From Cenococcum geophilum 1.58 (lineage: Eukaryota; Ascomycota; Dothideomycetes; Gloniales; Gloniaceae): a stretch of DNA of 64,000 nucleotides. Location: NCBI GenBank assembly GCA_001692895.1, contig KV748229.1:805112-869111 (forward strand). The letters run 5' to 3'. Numbering within the stretch: position 1 is the stretch's first letter; each line of letters opens with the position of its first letter. Below the pieces are notes generated by a model that did not search any database, had not been told where the DNA came from, and saw only the letters and a program-made list of their open reading frames with translations. Below are positions 46,700 through 55,851 of this stretch, one piece after another. The position numbers were made by a program, and so were the translations under genes.

Positions 46700-48380
46700 C
46701 GAGAAATAAGCAAATTTTCCAAGGAAAATTTCTGAAATTGCCGACTTATAGCCGGCAATTTGCAGTTCCTTGGAAAAGTTCACTTATTTCTCGCGCCTGC
46801 GGCGGGCTTTTGTCCTTTAGGGACGAAGTCCTTTTAGAAATAAAGTCCTTTAGGAACTAAGTAGCTGCCCTACTACTGCCCTTCTACTATTATACTATTA
46901 TTACCCTTTTTCTACTATATATAGAATATATAAGAACTTACTTTATGTTTAACTACTACTCTATTTTTTTTTATTACTTCTACTTTTAATCCTATCTTTC
47001 CTTTTTTTTTCTTTTACTTTTACTACTACTATAGCCATTATTTTAATTTCTTTTTATTTACTAATTTATACCTATATTTATTACTACTTATATATATATA
47101 TATATATATTAGTTACTAAACTTATTATACTATTTAGTTTAATACTATACCTTTTAAATAGAATCTTATTTATTTAGCTTAGTAGGCAAATATTATAACT
47201 ATAATTATTACCTTTTTTATTCTTATTTTTATTATTTCTTTGCTATTATCCTATTACTACTTTTTTTACTCCTACTTTTACACCTACTTTTACTACTTTT
47301 ACTATTTCTAATTTAGTTCCTCCTTTACTACTACTTTCTTTATTACTTTTATAACTATTTTAATTTTAATTATTATCTTTATCTTTATTTCTATTTCTAT
47401 TTCTATTTTTAGTATTATCTTTATTTCTATTACTATTACTAACGTATTTTATTACCGAGTGTCCAACACCACTAAGTGTCCAACGTTAAAACGCACTAAA
47501 AATTAAGAAATTTATACCTTAATATCTTAACAACTACTTAATAATAAATTCCAAAGATTTATATTTGGACTTTTATATACACTTTACAGCTTCTATTAAA
47601 GTTACATAGTAGTTAGTTAAGTAGTTTTTAAGATATTAAATTTGGGGGCTAAAATAAGGCCAAAATTTTATATCTTAATAACCACTAAACTAATTACTAT
47701 ACAACTTTAATAGAAGCTGTAAAGTGTATATGAAAGTTTAAATCTAAATTATTAGAATTTATTATTAAGTGGTTGTTAAGATATTAAAGTATAATTTTCC
47801 TAAATTTTGGTACATTTTAACGTCGGATACTTGGTGGTGTTAGATACTTAGTAATAAAACACATTATTACTATTACTATTACGTTTTATCTATTATATTA
47901 ATAAATTTTAATTTACTACCTTTACTACTTTAGCTATAGCTTTTACTTTTACTTTTATTTTTACTTCTATCTTTACTTCTACTTTTATTTTTATTTTTAC
48001 TTCTCTACTTTTATTTCTACTATCTCTATATTTATTATAGTATTCTATATTTATTATTCTTTTTATTAATACCTTTACTATTATAAAGAGTACTTTATAT
48101 TATAAAGAATATATTTTTAAGGTATATTCTATATTTAAAATTAAATTAAATTATTAAAGAGTTTATATAGTTATATAGTAATATAAAGAGATTTTATAAA
48201 GACTATTATAAAAGCTATTAATATTCCTATATATAATATATATAAAGTAGAAATAAGAATAATATATAATAAATATATTAAAGTTTTAATAGAGCTTTAT
48301 ATAGGCGTTTATATAGATATTTATAGACGTTTATTAATAATTAAAAGACTAAAAGATAAAAAGAATAATAAAGTTAGTAT
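46700..48380 (-). mobile_element. Helitron copy 2, 3' end plus low-complexity DNA
   Basis: Starts with the same 94-bp hairpin (46700-46793) and CGCC-TGC-GGCG stem as copy 1, directly joined to the end of copy 1. After the CTACTGCCC-like repeat it turns into AT- and pyrimidine-rich low-complexity sequence (TTTTACTTTTAC-like) with a (TA)n run at about 47085-47109. A 417-bp inverted-repeat element is inserted at 47445. No Rep or helicase coding was seen, so this copy is internally deleted or truncated. Confidence 0.6.
47445..47861. mobile_element. 417-bp palindromic element (MITE-like)
   Basis: The left arm TATTTTATTACCGAGTGTCC (with CAACACC following) is matched in reverse complement at the right (GGTGTTAGATACTTAG, TAATAAAACA). 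Pairing continues inward through TTACAGCTTCTATTAAAGTT and its complement AACTTTAATAGAAGCTGTAA, so nearly the whole element folds on itself. Arm differences are mostly transitions. It lies in pyrimidine-rich low-complexity sequence. Confidence 0.82.
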
Positions 48381-48489
48381 ATTTCTCGCGCCTATAGTAG
48401 GCTTTTGTTCCTTTAAAACTAAGTACTACTATACTACTACTCTATTGCTATACTACTACTCTACTACTATATTACTACTCTACTGCTAT

Positions 48490-49235
48490 ACTACTGCCGT
48501 ACTACTGCCACTCCCACCACCGCTGCTACTGCTGCTACTGCTGCCACTGCCTCTACTGCCTCTGCTAATTCTACTACTACCCCCACTGCTCCGTTTCCCG
48601 CTTCTGCTAATGCCCTAGCTATTATCTAGGCTGCTAGCAACCATCCTAGTAGCCACTACCCTACTCCTCCTCGTCCTGCTGCTGCCCCTCACATAATTCC
48701 AGATATTGCTGCCGCTATTCCTTATGCTGCTGCTCTTGCTCTTGCTACTGCTACTCCTGCATCTACTGTATAGCCTATAGCCGCTGCTGGCGCTCCTGTA
48801 CCTGCTGCGGAGGCTGCTCAGGAGGCTACTGCGGAGATTGTTGCGGAGGAAGCTGCTAAGGCTACTGAGACTGCTGCTAAGACTACTGCGGAGACTGCGG
48901 AGGAAGCTGCTGCGGAGACTGCGGAGATTGCTGCTGCGGAGATTGCTGCGGAAATAGGTTGCGTACGCGATACGCGGTGGTTGTGTACGCGAAAGTTTGG
49001 TGTCCTGCACGTGATAGTATCCAGATGGGGAAGAGCTCCATGCACGGCTCCCCCTAAGCCGGTTGTAGAGCCGTTCGTAGAGCCGTTCGTAGAGCCGTTC
49101 GTAGAGTCGTTCGTAGAGCCGTTCGTAGAGTCGTTCGTAGAGTCGTTCGTAGAGTCGTTCGTAGAGTCGTTCGTAGAGTCGTTCGTAGAGTCGTTCGTAG
49201 TGTCGTTCGCAGAACTGTTGCAGAACCGTTCGTAG
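48490..49235 (+). pseudogene. Ala-rich plus-strand ORF of Helitron copy 3
   Basis: Translated with two TAG codons read through, it gives an Ala/Thr/Ser-rich start, then PSSHYPTPPRPAAAPHIIPD, an Ala/Glu-rich helical-looking stretch (EEAAKATETAAKTTAETAEE), CVRDTRWLCTRK, and then VEPFVEPFVESF repeats coded by the minisatellite, ending QNRS-stop at 49235. Only the part from about 48981 is open from an ATG. Position and composition resemble the opposite-strand ORF of copy 1, but I could not show homology by eye. Confidence 0.35.
49067..49235 (+). repeat. 12-bp coding-phase minisatellite GTAGAGYCGTTC
   Basis: About 14 tandem copies of GTAGAGCCGTTC or GTAGAGTCGTTC. The unit is a multiple of three and encodes V-E-P/S-F in one frame. 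The C/T alternation at the seventh base could be RIP-type or copy variation. Confidence 0.92.
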
Positions 49236-49690
49236 GGTCGTTTGTAGGGTCGTTCGTAGAGCCGTTCTAGAGCCGTTCTAGAGCCGTTCTAGAGCCGTTC
49301 GTAGAGATGATGCAGACCCGTCGTAGAGCCGTTCGTAGAGACGATGCAGAGCCGTTCGTACAGACGATTGTATGGGCGACTGTATGGGCAGTGGTAGAAC
49401 CGTTATAGAGACGATGCAGGGCCGTTCGTAGAGACGATGCAGGACCGTTCATAGACACGATGCAGGGCCGTTCGTAGAGACGATGCAGGACCCTTTATAG
49501 ACGCGATGTAGGGTCGTTCGTAGACGATATAGGGCCGTTCGTAGACACGATGCAGGGCCGTTCGTAGACACGATGCAGGACCGTTTGTAGAGACGATGTA
49601 GGGCCGTTTGTAGAGACGATGCAGGGCCGTTTGTCGAGACGATGCAGAGCCGTTCGTAGAGACGTCCGTAGAGGCGTCCGTAGAGACGAT
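49236..49690 (+). repeat. Degenerate extension of the minisatellite (about 24-bp units)
   Basis: Units such as GTAGAGACGATGCAGGGCCG alternate with the 12-bp motif. Order is irregular, as expected from unequal exchange. No open frame of note. Confidence 0.85.
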
Positions 49691-50147
49691 TGTAAGACTT
49701 CCTAGTATATTAGTGCTGCATATTAGTAGAGCTTTGGAGCTCCAGATAGGGCTTTAAGCAGAGCTTTGTAGAGAGCCTTTGCAGAGCTTCGTGTATTCGA
49801 GCAGTAAGGGGTAGGAAGAGGTTATGAGGTCGCGAATTTGCAGAGCCTGTAGAGCTCCGTGCACGGCTCCCTCTTCCGCAGAGCTCTTAAGCTCTATATC
49901 AGCATAATATATTACTTAGCCTTAAGATATATAGATCAAAGTAGTGTTATTTTAAAGCGCTTCGCAAGCTCTATAAATCTATATAAATGGAAATATTATT
50001 TAAGTAATATTAGGGGGTGCATTGCAAGTGTAAGGGGTTTATCACTCGGTCGCAAATTAATGGGGTAGCACGTGCCTAATCAGGTGACCCGAACATTTTC
50101 TAGACCAATTAAAACTCTCGCTCAAAATTAACTCAGTATATAGAAGA

Positions 50148-50274
50148 TAGAAGACATAAAGTCGTGATTTCGAAGGTGCACCACGAAACGTGGTTAGTCA
50201 CCCGCTTGCGGGCCGATTGACTCCGCACCAACGGAATTACGTCTGAGCTTGCTGAGGTAATCGTCAGCCTTTCG
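50148..50274. other. Right flank of the transposon island
   Basis: The base composition returns to normal directly after the Helitron end. No gene; a small stem, CACCCGCTTGCGGG, is visible near 50199. Confidence 0.4.
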
Positions 50275-50518
50275 TGTCGACCTGAATCGAAATGTCTCAG
50301 TTACCTACCCCTTCACTCGGTCACCGACCCGGTACCGACTTAGTCTACTACCCCCCCTTCCTTATGTATATAAAGAGGCCCTAGAGCCACATTCAATAGA
50401 CAGAGCCCTCATCCTTTATTGTCCGTTCGACATTTCGTCACCTACCTAGTGTGTATTATAAGGCTCTAGAGCCTCTTGTAGTAAGACGGAGTTCTCATTC
50501 TGAATTGTCCGGTCAACA
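50275..50518 (+). mobile_element. Possible solo LTR
   Basis: Begins TGTCGACC and ends GGTCAACA, which are near-complementary ends of the type seen in copia LTRs. Inside is TATGTATATAAAGAGG, a good TATA box, followed by CTAGAGCC. No matching second copy and no target-site duplication (flanks TTTCG and CTTGG differ), so the call is tentative. Confidence 0.35.
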
Positions 50519-53500
50519 CTTGGCATGGCAGGTTTTGGTGGTTTTGCTGTTTAGGGGAAAGCTGATTAAGTACGCTAGGTACCGGATCCGCTATTCTGCT
50601 TTAGATTTGTCTCCATGATGCTTAGAGTTGATATAGCCGAGGATTGCAGCCTGGTTCGCGTGAGTCGCGAGGCTGAGATTCGACTTCGTGAGCAATAGCA
50701 AGGCGATGATGCATGGTGCCCTAGCCAATCATAGAGGTGTCAATAATAATAGAATTCATGCTATGTGAGGATGGTATATCTCATGAACTGATGTGGAAAG
50801 TAAGTGGGGAGAGTATGCTTACACTCAAGAAGTAAGGCGACGATGGTACCATCGGGAGCAAACTTCTATGGCTTCACAGTTTCGGGAGTAGAAATACTAT
50901 TTACGCTAGTGTGCTCAATATAAATAGGGTTCAAGCGGGCAAATTATGAGAAAAGACAAAATGAAGGTCTAAGTCAAGCAAGGACCGTTTACTTAAAGCC
51001 TACGTATAAAGAGATGAAGACTAGGAGAATATTAGAAACCCAGTGCATTGGGCTCTGGCGGTTGCTAAAGCTTTTCAAGAGGCAAAAAAAGGCGGCCTGT
51101 TCACGTACTATTGAAGGAGTTGATCATCTACATATGGGTTGAGAGTGGATACAGGTTCATCCATGAAGTTTCTCATAGCCTGCTGGGATGGCCTCAAATC
51201 GAGCTGTATCTACTATGCTGACAGTCTTATGCGCCTTCACGCATGATGCGACATTACATAATGCGGGGATAATGGTAAGGCTCTCGACGTAGCTGCATTC
51301 GTCTACATTTGGAGCGCCGATCTAATGGTATGAACCTGACATAATTCTGCTGAGATCAGTGTAGTGGATGACCCTGACCTCTTAACTGCCGAGCCATTGA
51401 ATGCCTCAAGAAAGAAAGGGGTAGCCAGGCTGTTATAGGATGATTAGTATCCTTTTAGATGATACTGCGACCTAATTGCGAGTTTCATGTGATGTTGGAG
51501 CGGTCTGTGCCACGTAGGCCTTTCTCGCATTTAGCTAAATGTCATAAAAGGGGTGTTCGTTGCAGGAAAATCTTCCTGCGCACCAAATGCAGAATGTGCA
51601 AAGAGGCCATATGGTGTAGAATTAGTATATAGAGATGTGTTAATCTAGTGCTGTTAATCTAGTGTCAGCAAACATTCCAGGGTGCTCAGTAAGCTTTTTG
51701 CGTTAGTGAGCAAACGGTGAAAACTTCTTCACGACTACTCTGATACTGCGTAGGATCTTCTTAATTAAGGACTGAGGGATTAAAGTACCCTTGTGGGCGG
51801 CTCTGTTCATTCAGCATGCTCAAATAGAGTTTCTATGAATCGGTTGAGCAATTTTGGTATCGGTTTTCTCCAGGTCAAGGATGAATAGCTCGGCAGAAAC
51901 TAATATGCCTCAACAGACCTTGTAGCATGGTTCGGCATATATTGGCATATCACCCTTTAGGAGAGTACCGGGTGGATCACAGCCGCTCTGGGCAGTGTTC
52001 CTGCAAGACATCCCGAACCACTCGGTTCATCCTCGATCTGGAACATGGGCTGCAGAGATTTTCTCCAGCATGCCCGGAGGTCTGAGGGATAATAACATGG
52101 AAGATAACCAAGGCGATGCAGCAGGATATAAGGGAAAAGTGCGGAGGGCCAGGTGGCAGCCAGTTGGCAACCAGGTTTGTGCCCCTGAATTGCAGATGTT
52201 ACCGGAGGGAATGGGCAGGATCAGAGGTATCCGACAAAGTACGGCGCCTATAATGGTGCATATAGACCTTGTTGTGAAGAAAATAATTCTTAATCTTTAG
52301 GTGGTCGGGTGCCCCTAAGAGTGAATTATTCGGAGAATCTTGAAAATTGGTGCGGTTCGTCTAACACTGCTGTCACAAGCCCAGCAAAGCAACAAGGTTG
52401 AGAGCGAGCTGGTTCTGGGATGGTCAAAGGGATGTTACAGGCCTCTTAACGAGCAAGGGTTGAGCTTACGCGGACAGCAAAAACTCCGGCTGTCCCGTCC
52501 TCTTCGGTCGCAGTGCGGAGAAGAGGGAGGTTTTAAGGGCTTCCTGTGGCTGATGTTCATAGGTCCTTGTGGCTAACCGGTCGTGTGGAAGCACTTGATT
52601 ACTCTAACCTAGAAAAGGTCCTCCAATATTGCTCAAGTGTCAAAACTGGGAATACCTTCGTAGGGCAGATGCGTTGATTGACTATACGAGACGCGCGAAC
52701 CCGGTGCCTCGGGACGAAGTCAAGAAAGTCCCGCATGGCTGTCCAGTATCGTCTGCCATTGTAGGTGCCACGACATTGCTTGGACGATTCGACGTTTTGC
52801 AGTATGCAGTTGAGGGACAAAAATAGATCTCTGATGATTGTGTAACGCTCCCAGCCATCTGCAGGACGCGCTCGTCCGACATGGAGAATTGAATGCGCTG
52901 TGGACCTTCAAATTCACTCGTACCCGCATGAGAGAGCGCGGCGTTGACGTTGGTGGTGGTGATTGTAGAGGAGTTGAAGACTAACTTGTAATCCCATTGC
53001 CTCTTCGACAAAGATACGCGCCGTCCAACACAGCGGATATGTTTGGTCATGATTGTTCCGTACCTGCAGATCCGCAAGCATGGAACCCTTCCTGGTGGAG
53101 ATCCGGATGGCTTGACCAAGTAAGTGGAGATGGTGTGGGAACAATGGCCGCACTTGGCCTATGCAGAAAAGAGTAAAAGAGTAAAAGAGTGGCTGGGAGG
53201 GGTCGCACAAATGGGCCTGGGCTGCAGAGTGGTGGGGGGCCGTGTTTGAAACGCGGCATGTCGAAGCTGTTGCGTCACGGCTCGGGCCACACAAACTCGC
53301 ACTTCGAAACTGCCAGTTCCCCCACGAGCGAGTACCTGGAATTTCCACGACGCACTCACTCTGGCACTCTATCGGAGCTCGGCGGCGCTTCTCGGGATCG
53401 TCGTCTTGCGCAGTTGTTGCACAGCGGCTGAATGCTAGCTTGACGCTCTCTCGTGGTGTAACACCGGGCCATTCTCATCGCGTGGCCTCAGCGGACACGA

Positions 53501-53900
53501 CGAGGCAATGGCAACGGATATGGGAGACATTTCCTACCGTGGACCTTTGATGTGGGCACTGTCACTACCGTATGGGGGTGAAATGTGTATCACCATTTAC
53601 CACCAAGACACCAGCGTATCGTTGCCCAAAGAGGCAGACTACAACATCCTGGTGGGAGGACGCGCCCATGCGGCCTCATTCTTGACCGCTAAAGCCTTTT
53701 CGCCTTGGCACGTATGCAAGGTACACAGGCGGCATATCGCTTCTTACTATCTGACCTTGCGATGTAAAACCTGTCGCTTCAGAGAGGAGGAATCCTTCAC
53801 TCTGTTGGGAACGGGTCCTGCATTATGGCAACATGGCAATCGCTTGACGCCTGCGCTGTTGGCAGTGCAGGAGGGATAGTTCACGAGCTACTAAGCAAGA
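50519..53900. other. Long intergenic stretch, no recognised gene
   Basis: About 3.4 kb of normal composition. Several frames of 60-145 codons occur on both strands (for example 51995-52300 plus, 52682-53119 minus, 53508-53879 plus). None gives a protein I recognise, they overlap each other, and no consistent spliced model emerged. It could be old non-coding DNA, an orphan gene or long transcript leaders. Confidence 0.45.
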
Positions 53901-55851
53901 TCAGTTGGTTTGCGGGGAAGTAAATGCAGTGTTGTTCTGCTCGTCTGCCGGCTGTTTCATCATCAATCTATCCCGATCAGCAGTTGATCTGGTGCTTGAA
54001 ACGGCCAGCTAAGCTCTTCTGGGATGGAAACTTCTGGATTCAGCCATCCGACAAAATATCGAGATGTCGATCGACGAGTCTTTGCGCGCTTTGTATACGC
54101 ATCCCGAAAGCATTAACCATTTATTCTAACCCCGGGGGGGACGAACGTGCCCCCCTGTAATTGTAGCTACTCAGGCGTGCCAGAGTAGATTTTATGGAGG
54201 AGCCAGGCCTGCCTCAGGGAATGATTGACCTCATCCTTCGGCGAGGCTTGCTCTCCCAGCACACCCTGGCTGTCGAGTCCTCTGCAGCAGCGCTAGCGCA
54301 GCCGACGGGCAAGTAGCCTAACGGCACTGAGCAGAAAACCTCCTTAACGGTTTTCTCCGCCAAAACAAGTCGCTTGGCCGCCCAATAATTCGTGGCGCTT
54401 GGTCGGCGTGGGCTGGGAGGGGGGAGCCAGTCAAGCTGGCGATGACAGGGAGTCTCTCTGTGAGACATTTCGAGAGAGAGTGAGGCGTGACAATGAGGGC
54501 CGAGGGCGGGCAGAGGATAACAAAGAGGGCCAGGTGCTGGGCCCAGCATCAAGCGGCTACTGCGACAATTTGCATCAATTTGCAGCAATTCGGGCGGGAG
54601 AGAGGTGAGACGGGGGCTCTGAGTGGCCCTCGCAGCAGTTTAGTTTAGCCGTTTTTCGTGGCTTCGACCATTCAGCTTGTGTCGCTGTGTTCCCTGCACG
54701 CTCATATGTGGAACCAAGCTACCGGGTGCAGCAGTTCGGGCCTTCTTTGCTTGACAGGCAGACCAGGGCCGAAGAAGTGCTAGACTTCATGCGGACCCCA
54801 TCCTCCAGGCACTCCATCCCAGGCCCACCCGCGTCTCCCCGGCTCAGCAACACCATCGCATTGGCGAGCATGGCGGTGATGCTGCGTGCCCGGTCCTTGT
54901 GTATACTAGCCCGCCGTGAGCACAATTCTGTTCTCCACGCTACACCAACATGCCATCCCTACTGGTGGTGCTGGTGGTGCTGGTGGTGCGCAGGAGCCGG
55001 CATCACGCTGGAGCGTCACAGTCGCGGCACGAAAATCGCTGCTGCTGCTGCCGCTGCTGCTGCTGCTACTGCTGCTGCTGTTGCTGAGCCCATATACCCA
55101 CGTCTCCCTTCGAGTCTTACTGTGCACCACTTCTGCCAATTTGAGGCGACGCCGCAATCATATCAATTCTCATTGCCAAAATCTCCCCGCCCTCTGCCCG
55201 TTAGGCTTATCGGAGCGCCCACGCCGTTACGCTTCTTATTTCCGACAGCTGCCACAGCGTATTTGCGAGAAGGCGTGCGCCTCAACCCTCGGTTCCCGCT
55301 CTCTTATTGTTCTGTTGTTAGCATCTACCTTGCCAATGACTGCTGCGCGTTCGTCTGTCATCCTGCTTAGAGGCCGTTCATTTCGCTATTGACCAGCTTC
55401 ACCAGCCAATCATTTTAAGAGGTACGCATATATTGCTCACCGCGTTATTCCTGGTTGTCCTAGCTGAGCTATCCTCACCTGTCTGCCCGTCGCTGGTGGT
55501 ATATCTCCGCCCCAGGTCCAGGTTCCTGCTCCTCTTTGGTCATACCCGAGATTGTCTCCTCCGCAGCCTTGGGTTCACGCACCAGATATACGGTCAATTG
55601 GTTCATTAACATGTCTAAATAGATTGCACACCTTACCCGCGCACTACCTCAAATCGTCGAAAAATATCAAGCACGCGTTCGTCGTTGCTCTTGCCATTAT
55701 AGAATTCTCCGACTAGTCTTAACCCTCAACTCTTCATGGTTCTGTGTTTCACGAGCTTTGTCAAAAACCTGGGGTGCTCGGTCTAATTCCTAGTCTATAT
55801 CTGCTATATACCGCGGCGCAGCCGTTAAGGAGCCGTTTTAATACCCAAGCG
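53901..55851 (+). promoter_or_regulatory. Upstream region and probable long 5' leader of the CRIB-domain gene
   Basis: No recognised gene. Features are a small hairpin GAAAACC-N8-GGTTTTC near 54332-54353, GGTGCT repeats at about 54962-54990, and a CTG-type triplet run at about 55038-55088. Pyrimidine-rich stretches near 55500-55740 resemble fungal promoter or leader sequence. A frame from 55744 is in phase with the CRIB gene, so an N-terminal extension of 36 residues is possible. Confidence 0.4.
54962..55088 (+). repeat. GGTGCT and CTG microsatellites
   Basis: Three to four copies of CTGGTGGTG at 54962-54990 and about 17 CTG/CCG/CTA triplets at 55038-55088. Confidence 0.8.

Larger units (their letters stand above)
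12841..50147. other. AT-rich, RIP-damaged transposon island
   Basis: About 37 kb in which TA is very common, CA and TG are scarce, and CG is still frequent. Conceptual translations of transposon genes are readable but full of TAA/TAG stops at positions where CAA, CAG or TGG codons are expected. ATG is so rare that ATG-initiated frames of 60 or more codons nearly vanish between about 15.2 and 34.1 kb. LTR pairs within the block differ by transitions almost exclusively. This is the pattern of repeat-induced point mutation with CpA preference. No intact host gene was found inside. Confidence 0.93.
48381..50147 (-). mobile_element. Helitron copy 3, non-autonomous
   Basis: Its 3' side begins ATTTCTCGCGCC with a damaged stem and TACTACTATACTACT repeats, lacking the big hairpin. 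Its 5' side shares about 300 bp with the 5' end of copy 1 and ends AAGA at 50147, followed by T. The interior has no Rep or helicase. It holds an Ala-rich plus-strand frame (about 48490-48960) running into the 12-bp minisatellite. GC content is higher and RIP weaker than in the gypsy and LINE parts. Confidence 0.65.

Noticed and set aside
49067-49690. CRISPR-like array
   Set aside because: Units are tandem without unique spacers, and the genome is eukaryotic; it is a minisatellite.
50165-50518. Longer solo LTR beginning TGATTTCG
   Set aside because: The start at 50275 (TGTCGACC) pairs with the end GGTCAACA, whereas TGATTTCG does not; even the shorter call lacks a target duplication.
52682-53550. 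Cluster of overlapping frames on both strands
   Set aside because: Products look random in composition and overlap extensively; no spliced gene model or known domain.
54906-55392. Frames of 80-227 codons around the CTG repeats
   Set aside because: Openness is due to triplet repeats; the Leu, Ala or Ser runs change with frame and no domain is seen.
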